Below, piece after piece: positions 1 through 7,063 of a DNA stretch of 7,063 bases. Each line of letters begins with the position of its first letter. Position 1 is the first letter of the stretch. The notes below the pieces were generated by a model, which was not told where the DNA came from, searched no databases, and saw only the letters and a program-made list of their open reading frames with translations. The position numbers and the translations under genes are program-made. This DNA is from Bacteroidales bacterium. GTDB lineage: Bacteria; Bacteroidota; Bacteroidia; Bacteroidales; UBA12077. The DNA is taken from the NCBI GenBank assembly GCA_003446015.1, contig DMBU01000183.1, forward strand, positions 1 to 7,063, read 5' to 3'.

Positions 1-990
1 ATTGATGATACGGTCGTCGTGCATGTTGCGGTATGATAAAAATTCAGGAATGTGATCGACCCCGAAAATAATCTCGCTTTTATCTTCATATAAATCCTCG
101 TACATAGTAATGTTAACAGGGAATTCATATCCGTGCCCAAAAATCCAGCCCGGAAGATTGTGAAACAGGGGAACTGTTATACCCCTTTCTCTGGCCATAC
201 GGGTTAATATTCTCAAGTAATCACCATAATAGGTTCTCCAGAAGCAATGCCATTCATAATCGCGACCACGATCACCTCTGGATGTATAGGGGAGCTTTCC
301 ATCCGGTGGTAGTTCAATATCAGCAAAATGACGATAACCAGTTCCCCATAGGCTATTTACTTCTGCAATATCAGTAAACTTATTCGTCAAGTAAGTAATG
401 AAGCGCATTCTAACATCTTCATTATAATCCCCCTGGTGGGATAACCAGGTAAACACACCGATCTCGTTGCATATCTGAATCATGATAACCGGGCCACCAG
501 TTGATATTTCATGTTCTTTTATAAATGGCATGATCTGATCGTACCACAATGTAACCTTTTCTAAATAATTCTGGTTAAAAAGGCTCACTCCATCACTCAG
601 AACCAGTTCGCCTTTGCTATTTCGCATCATGACCTCATCCCGATATTGTTTCAAAAACCAATCAGGTAATCCGGCACCACGGGTCTCAGCAAGAATAAAT
701 GGTCCTGGTTTTAAAATGCAATGTAATTTATAATCCTGACATCGCTGTAACCAGGTTTTAAGGTCGCGCTCAGGACATGATGAGCCATCAAAGTCAAAAA
801 CGCCCTCTGTTGATTCGTGCCATGCCCAGGGCACATAAGTGCTTACAGTAGTTAAACCTGCATCGCATGCTGCTTGCAGATGCTTATCCCAGAGCTCGCG
901 CTTTATTCTAAAATAGTGGATTTCTCCTGAATTGAGAAATATCTTTTTGTCGTTAAGATTAAAACAATCTTCTTGAATACTAAATGTCAT
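1..990 (-). CDS. GH35-type glycoside hydrolase or beta-1,2-glucosyltransferase, 3'-truncated by the window edge
   Basis: Partial gene: 330 codons from the ATG at 990 to the window edge with no stop. The N-terminal TIM-barrel half of GH35 (clan GH-A) is recognisable: GEIHYFRI at residues 22-29, GLTTVSTYVPWAWHE at 45-59, KPGPFILAETRGAGLPDW at 94-111 (Glu102 is the usual sugar-binding Glu of the CAE motif) and GGPVIMIQICNEIG at 165-178. Glu176 is the expected acid/base; the nucleophile should lie just beyond the window. Canonical GH35 has ENEYG where this protein has CNEIG. There is no signal peptide, so it should act in the cytosol on imported sugar. Most GH35 enzymes are beta-galactosidases, but a GH35 protein from an Ignavibacterium album endo-beta-1,2-glucanase cluster (IALB_1185, from memory) is a beta-1,2-glucosyltransferase that uses sophorose. 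The similar neighbourhood makes that activity a serious alternative. It starts 17 nt after the transporter stop, without a Shine-Dalgarno sequence. Confidence 0.88.
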   Translation of the reverse strand, partial: MTFSIQEDCFNLNDKKIFLNSGEIHYFRIKRELWDKHLQAACDAGLTTVSTYVPWAWHESTEGVFDFDGSSCPERDLKTWLQRCQDYKLHCILKPGPFILAETRGAGLPDWFLKQYRDEVMMRNSKGELVLSDGVSLFNQNYLEKVTLWYDQIMPFIKEHEISTGGPVIMIQICNEIGVFTWLSHQGDYNEDVRMRFITYLTNKFTDIAEVNSLWGTGYRHFADIELPPDGKLPYTSRGDRGRDYEWHCFWRTYYGDYLRILTRMARERGITVPLFHNLPGWIFGHGYEFPVNITMYEDLYEDKSEIIFGVDHIPEFLSYRNMHDDRIIN

Positions 991-1007
991 TTCAAAAGTT
1001 TTTCTAT

Positions 1008-3101
1008 TTAATTTATCGTTGATTCTGAGTCATTACCATTTTCTTTAGAACGTTCCAAATTTCTTAACCTTAAAAGTTCTTTAATTTCAAATGACCGCTT
1101 TTCAGTTAATGAATAACGTAGAACAAAAAAAACTGAAAAAATGCTTAAAAATAAAGGCAGCCCAATCTCCACTGCACGCATCATAAAAAGCGTATATGGT
1201 GTTTGTTTTTTTAGTGGAACAATTTTGCTTTCAATTATACTTAGCTCTTGATCAATTATTTCTAAAGATTCTGAAGCATTCATTTTGCTAAGTCGAATAT
1301 TTACTTCTGCAATGTTTTGCATAAGCTCAGTATAATGCTCTTTACTATTTTTAGTTTCGTCTGATTTTGTTTCCAGATGCATCATAAGCTCAAATGCATT
1401 TACTCTTGCTTTTTCAAGTTTGGTTTGGAGCGTGAGCCTGATTACTTCTTTGGTTATAATTTTAAGCTGAGAAGTATCAATCGGAGCAGTTATATTTTTT
1501 AATGGATCATGAAGCTTTTCCAACTCATTAATCGTATAGTTTGTACTTGAAATTGCTTTTGCCATGACTTCGCTCTTCTGACTTTGGGACTTAGTAAAAG
1601 TTTTAATTGCCAGATTCTTCCACTTTTGGGATTCTTTTTCTAAATAAATTGAATAATCTTTTGACTCTTCTAATGCTTCAGTATATTGTGTATTTATTCT
1701 TTTGTATAGACTATTGTTCATATCGTTTAGCGTACTAATTCCTTCCCATGATTGAACTTTACTACGCATTTCTCTGATGCTCCCTTGAATATCATCAACT
1801 TTTGTGACCTGTACCTGATCAAAAAGAGTAAGTACAATTAGCGCACCTGCAACAAAACTGGCCAGTGCTGTTCCCATTTTAATAAACCACCAAAATATGG
1901 AATAAAAACTACCTTCTGTTCGGAATCCGGTTTTCAGGTCATCCTCATCACATATGTCGCCAACCATTGAAGCTCCCAGAGTAAAGAAAATCAACATGCC
2001 GGCAGAAAGTAGAATGGTTGGAATAATGATCAAATAGGGATGTGACGGATTGTAACAAACAATTTTGGAGAGTTGTGCCAGGCACATAAGCAAAATAGCA
2101 ATTATGAGAGTATTTCTCTTTCCCAGTTTAGGACTTATCCAGTTAAGCGGAAAAACAGCAAGTAAACCGGTAATGGCCCAAATGGTGCCGTTAATACCAA
2201 GCAAGTAAGCACCTGCAACTTTATCACCTCCGAAGATATAGAAAATAGGAATATATGAGCCAAGCAGGTTTACAAAATTGAAACCCATAGCCAGTGTAAA
2301 AATGGTAAGTGTAAGCATGATAAAATTTTTATTGCTGGCAGTGTGTTTCATGTTTTTCCAAAATGGTGTTTTTTTCTGCTTCGTAACTCGTATAAAACCT
2401 GGTTCACGTAAAGAGAAAAACCACCAGAACGAAAGAGGAATTAATATAGCTGCTATTAGCAACGAAACATAGCGCATGCCATCAACTTCAGTACCCCCTG
2501 GACCTTTAAAAACTTCCAGACTTGCGATCGCAAATAACCATGGGGTACTCATAGCAAAAAGGTTGCCTACAAAACTTTTTGCACTAAAAAGGCGGGTCCG
2601 TTCGTGATAATCGGTAGTCATTTCCATACCAAGTGCACCGTGAGGAATCTCAAAAATGGTACAGGCAGTAAAAAATAACAGAAGGCTTATGAGGATATAG
2701 ACTAGCTGAAATGCCTGAAAACCTGCATCAGATGGAAACCAGACCCGTACCAAATCGCCTTTGGGAATCCACCAGATGAGAACAAAGAAAACAGCAACCA
2801 GTATTCCCCCAACTAATAGGAATGGACGTCGACGTCCCCAACGTGTACGGGCATTATCTGAAAGATGTCCGACGATTGGATCTGAGACAGCATCCCATAA
2901 TCGAGGGATGATCAGGATAAAACCTAACCAAAAGGCACTTAGCCCAAGGCTTATATTTCCCATTAATCCAACAAGCATTCCTGCTATGTTAAATAGAGCA
3001 ATGGGTATGATACCTCCGGAGCCATAAGCCGCTAACTGTGAAAATTTAACATGATCTTCAGACTCTATACTCTTATTAGCGACATTTCCCTTTTGATTCA
3101 T
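1008..3101 (-). CDS. GPH-family (MelB-like) sugar:cation symporter with a ~200-residue insertion between TM11 and TM12
   Basis: An inner-membrane MFS transporter of the glycoside-pentoside-hexuronide:cation symporter family, probably importing the di- or oligosaccharides released by the neighbouring enzymes. The family signature is clear: RLWDAVSDP (67-75) followed by SDNARTRWGRRRP (81-93). Asp70 and Asp74 have the four-residue spacing of the MelB helix-II cation-site aspartates, and Glu151 in FEIPHG (150-155) sits where MelB has Asp124 (alignment from memory). The conserved DEDDLKTGFRTEG stretch (385-397) precedes TM11. Hydrophobic segments cover about residues 25-427, then a last helix at about 641-662. 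Family members are usually 440-500 residues; this one has 697 because of a charged, helix-rich insertion at about 428-634. Standard MFS topology places it on the periplasmic side. The ATG lies 23 nt after the stop of the preceding gene, and the stop is 17 nt before the GH35-type gene, so cotranscription is likely. The transported sugar is inferred from context only. Confidence 0.93.
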   Translation of the reverse strand: MNQKGNVANKSIESEDHVKFSQLAAYGSGGIIPIALFNIAGMLVGLMGNISLGLSAFWLGFILIIPRLWDAVSDPIVGHLSDNARTRWGRRRPFLLVGGILVAVFFVLIWWIPKGDLVRVWFPSDAGFQAFQLVYILISLLLFFTACTIFEIPHGALGMEMTTDYHERTRLFSAKSFVGNLFAMSTPWLFAIASLEVFKGPGGTEVDGMRYVSLLIAAILIPLSFWWFFSLREPGFIRVTKQKKTPFWKNMKHTASNKNFIMLTLTIFTLAMGFNFVNLLGSYIPIFYIFGGDKVAGAYLLGINGTIWAITGLLAVFPLNWISPKLGKRNTLIIAILLMCLAQLSKIVCYNPSHPYLIIIPTILLSAGMLIFFTLGASMVGDICDEDDLKTGFRTEGSFYSIFWWFIKMGTALASFVAGALIVLTLFDQVQVTKVDDIQGSIREMRSKVQSWEGISTLNDMNNSLYKRINTQYTEALEESKDYSIYLEKESQKWKNLAIKTFTKSQSQKSEVMAKAISSTNYTINELEKLHDPLKNITAPIDTSQLKIITKEVIRLTLQTKLEKARVNAFELMMHLETKSDETKNSKEHYTELMQNIAEVNIRLSKMNASESLEIIDQELSIIESKIVPLKKQTPYTLFMMRAVEIGLPLFLSIFSVFFVLRYSLTEKRSFEIKELLRLRNLERSKENGNDSESTIN
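1200..1820 (-). other. Coding segment of the helical, coiled-coil-like insertion in the GPH symporter
   Basis: It encodes residues about 428-634 between the end of TM11 (GALIVLTLF) and the segment leading into TM12 (TPYTLFMMRAVEIGLP). The stretch is rich in Lys, Glu, Ser, Asn and Gln, has no cysteine and very few prolines, and shows heptad-like spacing of Ile, Leu and Met, suggesting long amphipathic helices. The reading frame is intact on both sides, so this is an in-frame domain and not a frameshift product. I do not recognise a named domain. Confidence 0.75.
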
Positions 3102-3124
3102 ATTGTTTACGTTTAATTCGAATG

Positions 3125-6100
3125 CTAATAGTATATCACTACTTCAGCAGGAAACTCTTTCACTGCAATTTCCTTTTCATTAAAATCTTTACTTTCTGTT
3201 CCATTGATGGTTACCTTTATTGGTAGCTTCGAACCATTGAAATTCTTAATTTTAATTCCGTTAGCAGGAAGTTTTACATCACCAGAAATGGAAAAATGAT
3301 ACTTATTTTGATCCTTTTTTATTAAATAGGAAATCTCTCCATAGTAAGTTGGTAGATTTTCAACAGACATTCCTTGAGGAGAATCAATCCAATCCTGGTA
3401 AAGAGCCGAAGCTAAAATAAGAGTTTCGTCATACTCGTTTTCATAAACGAACATGGAACGTATCGCATTGATAAAGTCGCTTCCAACCCAAGTGTGGGGC
3501 ATATCTCCTATAAAACGTGGAATTCGGTAATCACTCCATACTACCTCCGCCCAGTGATACCATCCTTGTGGACGCTGGTCTTTCAGGAAAAACTCCAAGA
3601 GTTCATGAGCTTTTTCCGGCTGATCTAAAATAATGTAAGAACCTATTAATCGAATTTCATAAGGCGTGTAATTTATCCAGTCGGTTTCTCCATCTTTTCT
3701 GTTCTTGAAAAACTCGTAGTATTTATTAAAGCTGTTATAAATTTCAGGCTTCGGTAGGTTGTTCAATTCATTACAAGGAGTTAATGCAATGCTTGTTGAT
3801 GTTGCATCAAAATCTCCAAGTTCGACACATCCAGGAATGTAATCAATATTTCTTGTTTTCATTGCCAGCTGTAGTGAGTTATACAAATTTTCCTTGAATG
3901 TATCTCGAACTTTTATAATGTTTTCATAAGATTCTTCTTCACCAAGTGTTTTTTGTATTTCAGCCGCATCTTTCAGACCCTTCATTATAAAAAAGTTATC
4001 CCAATACGAATGCATAGGCTTTTCGGAGTAACCTTCGTGGCTAATTGATTCGGGAACAAGTCCGTAATATGCACGCACACTGTCGTTACCGTATTTGAAA
4101 TGATCAGTTGATCGCTCAGCAATTAACGATTCGATATATTCAACTGCTTTCAGAACATTTTTATTTTTTGATCTGAGGAAAGCGGTATCTTTAGTGAAGT
4201 TATAATATTCACGAATTAAATAGATAAGCTGTCCATGACTGTCGTTTTCAGATACAGGGTCAGGCCCTCTGAAATCAACCACACAAGGAACTTTACCATT
4301 TTCATACTGATAATCGGCATACCATTCGATAAAATCTTTTACCTCTTCAACAATACCCGATTTCAAGAGCGCCGAAGATGTTAATGAACCGTCGCGTATC
4401 CAGCTTCGTTCATACGATCGGGAACCTGGTTGGATACCTGCTTTATCTCTGTTAATTAAAATATATGCAAGATTTGATTTGTACGTGTTTACAATTGTGT
4501 TGGCTGATTCGGGTAAGTTGAATTTGATATGATTTACTTTGGAACTCCAAAATTCAGATGCCTCGCTAAATTCTTTGGATATGGTTTCAGTACTTATATC
4601 ATAATCGTCAGATGCATTATTATAAAACGGAACCACAACAAAAAAATCAGTATGTTCTCCAGGGGCCAGGCTGATTGAGTATTTCATTATCCCATTTGCT
4701 AATCCGTTTTGATCAAAAGTAGAATTTTCAGGAAGCATTTTCCCATTGCGTAGAAGATCAACTAAATTTCCATCATCAAAAGTGCCTGCTTTGAATGTAT
4801 CATATTTTCTGAGAGAATACACTACTTTATCATCTACCACAATTTTTTTGCCTTGCTCAACTTCTTTAATTGTAAATATTTTACCTGTGCCACCGGGATT
4901 ATTCAGAAACTGGTAGTAAGGGTTAACTTGGAAAGGACGGAATAGTAAATAAAACTCAAAATTCATTATCTGTTCTGAATTATTTTTAAAATAGTACCCA
5001 ATGTTAAGTCTGGAATTAATATTGGCTTTTCCACTGGCTGATACGCCAGTTACAAATTGCAGATCATCGCAAAGCCATGTAACTGAGGGTGTAAAATCAA
5101 ATTCATTTTTATTTTCCGGGAAACTCATCGATTGAGATGATTTTACATTTTCCCAGTTATAAAGAATACTTCCCATTTTTATCATTGGCTCTATAGAGAA
5201 GATGGATTTATCCACTTCAACCATTCCATCTTCGTTTATTAAAGCTTCTTTCGTATCGTTATTCACACCTGTGATAGTCCAATACGAAGCTTGTTCCAAA
5301 AAATACCTAGGGTAATTGCCTATGGGTGAATTTTTTGCTGTGTAAATCAGAAAATCGTTTGCTGTTAATGAATTCTTGATATCTAAAAAGTGAATGCTGC
5401 TTATACCAAATCCTTCAGGGGAGTTACTTTTTACCAGACTTATCTTTAGGTATTTAGCCTCTAATTCGGTTAACTTGATAAAGCTGACATCACCCTGATT
5501 TGATTCGACCGAATATATTTTCTTCCAATTTATGGCATTATCAGATACTAAAATATCAAAGCTTTCTGCCTGATAATCTTTTTGCCAATTGATTTGTAAA
5601 CCCCCGAATTCCCTGTTTATGTTAAAATCAAACAAAACATACTGTTCTTTCACTCCAATACTTTGCCAAAATGTTTCAGTTGACTGATCCATAATCATTT
5701 CAGGTGAATGTTTTACTATAGATGAAGAAGCTGTGACTGATGGTATGGGGTAAGATTCTGTTTCTGGTTTAAGTGGCTCAAACTTCAGATCGTCAATCCA
5801 AATAGTTCCTTTACCACCAACAAACGATGCCACGGTGAACTCAATTCTGTCAATTCGCTTTAAGTCATGATCTTTTGCCGGTCCCCATGCAAAGTTAATA
5901 TGTCTTTTTTTTATACGGATTTTTTTCCATTCCTTAGAAAAATTATAATTACGGTTATTTACCCACCAAACATTATCGCCAGTGCTGTCGATAAATTTTA
6001 TTTCAAAATTATTGGCTGGTGATTCCGCCTTAATATAAAAGCTAAATTCATAATTATCAGGCAAATCAATTGGAAACAACTTCTGTATTCCACCATATCC

Positions 6101-6319
6101 TGTACCTTTGGTAAAATCATAATCGAAACGAATTGCATTGCCTGTTAATCCTTTTTCATTTGATAAACTAAGATTGACCCCTTCAGATTTGATGAACGAC
6201 CAGTCATCTATATTCTCAAATTCATCCAGTAATAAGCTCTGAGCTGAAATGAATGAACTTGTAATAAGCACCAAGGCTGATATTGCATTTATCTTTTTAA
6301 AAATACTGGTCATATTCAT
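3125..6319 (-). CDS. Secreted multidomain six-hairpin glycosidase with CBM11-like and F5/8-type C (discoidin) modules; family unassigned
   Basis: A 1064-residue exported enzyme. Residues 1-26 form a signal peptide (Lys8-Lys9, a hydrophobic core, then FISA before Gln27) with no lipobox cysteine, so a soluble periplasmic or secreted protein is expected. Residues about 27-182 resemble a CBM11/galactose-binding-like beta-sandwich (LLLDEFEN at the start, GTIWIDDLKFEPL at the end). About 193-314 is an F5/8-type C/CBM32-like domain. About 320-600 looks like the large beta-sandwich that precedes (alpha/alpha)6 catalytic barrels in GH15/GH65/GH94-type enzymes. About 610-985 is the helical barrel, with ERSWIRDGSLT (637-647, recalling the WxRDGxxT element of GH15), ENDSHGQ (691-697), HSYWDNF (770-776), GDFDAT (835-840), WYHWAEVVW (920-928) and GDMPHTWVGSDF (938-949). 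About 990-1064 is a small beta-rich tail. Acidic candidates are Glu637, Asp643, Glu691, Asp693, Asp774 and Glu925; none is proven catalytic. ATG at 6313 (Met3) is an equally possible start; neither has a Shine-Dalgarno sequence. Glycosidase function is well supported; family and substrate are unknown to me. Confidence 0.85.
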   Translation of the reverse strand: MNMTSIFKKINAISALVLITSSFISAQSLLLDEFENIDDWSFIKSEGVNLSLSNEKGLTGNAIRFDYDFTKGTGYGGIQKLFPIDLPDNYEFSFYIKAESPANNFEIKFIDSTGDNVWWVNNRNYNFSKEWKKIRIKKRHINFAWGPAKDHDLKRIDRIEFTVASFVGGKGTIWIDDLKFEPLKPETESYPIPSVTASSSIVKHSPEMIMDQSTETFWQSIGVKEQYVLFDFNINREFGGLQINWQKDYQAESFDILVSDNAINWKKIYSVESNQGDVSFIKLTELEAKYLKISLVKSNSPEGFGISSIHFLDIKNSLTANDFLIYTAKNSPIGNYPRYFLEQASYWTITGVNNDTKEALINEDGMVEVDKSIFSIEPMIKMGSILYNWENVKSSQSMSFPENKNEFDFTPSVTWLCDDLQFVTGVSASGKANINSRLNIGYYFKNNSEQIMNFEFYLLFRPFQVNPYYQFLNNPGGTGKIFTIKEVEQGKKIVVDDKVVYSLRKYDTFKAGTFDDGNLVDLLRNGKMLPENSTFDQNGLANGIMKYSISLAPGEHTDFFVVVPFYNNASDDYDISTETISKEFSEASEFWSSKVNHIKFNLPESANTIVNTYKSNLAYILINRDKAGIQPGSRSYERSWIRDGSLTSSALLKSGIVEEVKDFIEWYADYQYENGKVPCVVDFRGPDPVSENDSHGQLIYLIREYYNFTKDTAFLRSKNKNVLKAVEYIESLIAERSTDHFKYGNDSVRAYYGLVPESISHEGYSEKPMHSYWDNFFIMKGLKDAAEIQKTLGEEESYENIIKVRDTFKENLYNSLQLAMKTRNIDYIPGCVELGDFDATSTSIALTPCNELNNLPKPEIYNSFNKYYEFFKNRKDGETDWINYTPYEIRLIGSYIILDQPEKAHELLEFFLKDQRPQGWYHWAEVVWSDYRIPRFIGDMPHTWVGSDFINAIRSMFVYENEYDETLILASALYQDWIDSPQGMSVENLPTYYGEISYLIKKDQNKYHFSISGDVKLPANGIKIKNFNGSKLPIKVTINGTESKDFNEKEIAVKEFPAEVVIYY
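6242..6319 (-). other. Signal peptide coding segment of the six-hairpin enzyme
   Basis: It encodes residues 1-26: a short polar start with two lysines (8-9), a hydrophobic stretch from about Ile11 to Ile24, and Ser-Ala before Gln27, a plausible signal peptidase I site. No cysteine follows, which argues against a lipoprotein. The cleavage position is a visual estimate. Confidence 0.75.
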
Positions 6320-6373
6320 TAAATTGTTAAAAGGCTATAACACAAGCATTACATGATTATTATTCCAGAAAAT
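6320..6373 (-). other. 54-nt intergenic gap, the longest in the window
   Basis: This AT-rich spacer separates the GH144-like gene from the six-hairpin enzyme gene. I looked for a Bacteroidota-type -7 element (TAnnTTTG), a Shine-Dalgarno sequence and a hairpin followed by a T-run and found none convincing, so I treat it as a spacer inside a cotranscribed unit. The other gaps, 3102..3124 and 991..1007, are too short to hold a promoter. Confidence 0.5.
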
Positions 6374-7063
6374 TTAGTATAAATATTCATACCCGAGTTT
6401 GTTTAAGCCTTTTTGTATAATAGGGTCTTTCATAACATAATTCCAAACAAGTCCTGTTCTGAAATTTTCTATCATTATAAGCATTGGACCCTGATCAATT
6501 CCTATAAAATCATCATTTACCCAATTTGCAGTAGGGTTGAAAGAATCATAGAATCCATATTTTCCCCAAATCTTATTCCCATACTTTTCTAACATAGATT
6601 CAATGGTAGGTAACACTATTTCAGGAGCAAATGGTAATGATGAAAGAGAGGCATAAGGGGCAATAGTTCCATCATCAAAATAATTAAAAAGGGGTCCGCT
6701 GGTTCCTCTTCCTGCATAACCCAAAAATACTTTATCTTCAAAGTTATATTTTTCAGTGGGTCCATCACTTGCAGTAACGCCCCAGCAAAGAGAATCATAC
6801 CCAAGCCAGTTATGTGGGTTATCAATTGCGTATTGACGCTGAACATAAGTTGCCCTTCGGGAGTTTTCGAAGTAATCAATTCCTTTTTCTTTCATGTAAG
6901 AGTCAACCAGTCCGCGATAGTCGATAAATGCCTGTGAAAACTGATGTCCAAATAAAGGGGGGAAAGCTACGTGCGACATTCCTTCATAAGGAGTGTCCCA
7001 TTTATAATTTTTTAGCCATGAATTATAACTTGTTTCAACATCATTCATTCCAGAGCCAGCAGC
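6374..7063 (-). CDS. GH144-like endo-beta-1,2-glucanase (glucoamylase-like domain), 5'-truncated by the window edge
   Basis: Partial gene: the frame stays open to base 7063, so the ATG at 7048 is an internal methionine (it follows Ala-Ala-Gly-Ser-Gly) and not the start. The 229 visible residues end at a TAA. They match the C-terminal glucoamylase-like domain (Pfam Glycoamylase, PF10091) typical of GH144: PLFGHQFSQAFIDYRG near residues 36-51, DYFENSRRATY at 63-73, WGVTASDGP at 94-102, DGTIAPYA at 131-138, SLPFAPE at 142-148, GIDQGP at 188-193 and MIENFRTGLVW at 197-207. Characterised GH144 enzymes are endo-beta-1,2-glucanases that release sophorose and short sophoro-oligosaccharides; related PF10091 domains also occur in cyclic beta-1,2-glucan synthases. 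Family members are about 430-480 residues, so roughly half is visible. A signal peptide cannot be judged, and I cannot place the catalytic acids. The family call is strong; the exact substrate is inferred. It is followed 54 nt later by the six-hairpin enzyme gene. Confidence 0.85.
   Translation of the reverse strand, partial: AAGSGMNDVETSYNSWLKNYKWDTPYEGMSHVAFPPLFGHQFSQAFIDYRGLVDSYMKEKGIDYFENSRRATYVQRQYAIDNPHNWLGYDSLCWGVTASDGPTEKYNFEDKVFLGYAGRGTSGPLFNYFDDGTIAPYASLSSLPFAPEIVLPTIESMLEKYGNKIWGKYGFYDSFNPTANWVNDDFIGIDQGPMLIMIENFRTGLVWNYVMKDPIIQKGLNKLGYEYLY

Noticed and set aside
1200..1820. Symporter insertion as a separate gene, a frameshift or an inserted mobile element
   Set aside because: The frame is continuous through both junctions, the last TM helix and the typical GPH C-terminal tail follow in frame, and I see no terminal repeats or transposase-like sequence.
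2278..2472. Plus-strand open frame of 64 codons
   Set aside because: It lies antisense inside the well-supported symporter gene, has no recognisable domain and no ribosome-binding context.
2761..3027. Plus-strand open frame of 88 codons
   Set aside because: It is antisense to the conserved GPH signature region; its Arg/Pro-rich composition is what the reverse frame of membrane-protein codons would give.
6320..6373. Possible promoter or terminator between the first two genes
   Set aside because: I found no convincing TAnnTTTG-type element with an upstream TTTG partner and no hairpin with a T-run; the gap is short enough for an operon spacer.
6616..6879. Minus-strand open frame of 87 codons
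   Set aside because: It is a shifted-frame shadow of the GH144-like gene, whose own frame carries all the conserved motifs.
7046..7048. ATG at 7048 as the start of the GH144-like gene
   Set aside because: The frame continues upstream to the window edge without a stop, and the protein would begin in the middle of a conserved domain. The true start is outside the window.

Overview
The window is a tightly packed carbohydrate-utilisation cluster. All four genes lie on the minus strand, so transcription runs from high to low coordinates. In transcription order they are: (1) the 3' part of a glucoamylase-like enzyme related to GH144 endo-beta-1,2-glucanases (7063..6374, 5' end outside the window); (2) a secreted 1064-residue enzyme with two N-terminal carbohydrate-binding-type beta-sandwich modules and a six-hairpin (alpha/alpha)6 catalytic module that I cannot assign to a characterised family (6319..3125); (3) a sugar:cation symporter of the GPH (MelB-like) family carrying an exceptional insertion of about 200 residues (3101..1008); (4) the 5' part of a GH35-type enzyme without a signal peptide (990..1, 3' end outside the window). 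The gaps are 54, 23 and 17 nt. Almost every base is coding, and I see no RNA genes, mobile elements, CRISPR arrays or terminators.

The organism is probably a member of the Bacteroidota/Ignavibacteriota group. The DNA is AT-rich, none of the three visible starts has a Shine-Dalgarno sequence, and the closest remembered relatives of these gene types (GH144, discoidin-bearing six-hairpin enzymes, GPH symporters) are common there. No 16S rRNA or other marker is present, so this is inference.

The genes suggest a coherent pathway. Polysaccharide is cut outside the cytoplasm by the GH144-like enzyme and trimmed by the 1064-residue enzyme. Small oligosaccharides then enter through the symporter and are processed in the cytosol by the GH35-type protein. 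A GH144-like gene beside a GH35 gene recalls the Ignavibacterium album cluster whose GH35 member (IALB_1185, from memory) is a beta-1,2-glucosyltransferase acting on sophorose rather than a beta-galactosidase. My best hypothesis is therefore a beta-1,2-glucan (sophoro-oligosaccharide) utilisation operon. The 1064-residue protein and the insertion-bearing symporter are its least explained parts. No SusC/SusD pair and no regulator are visible here.
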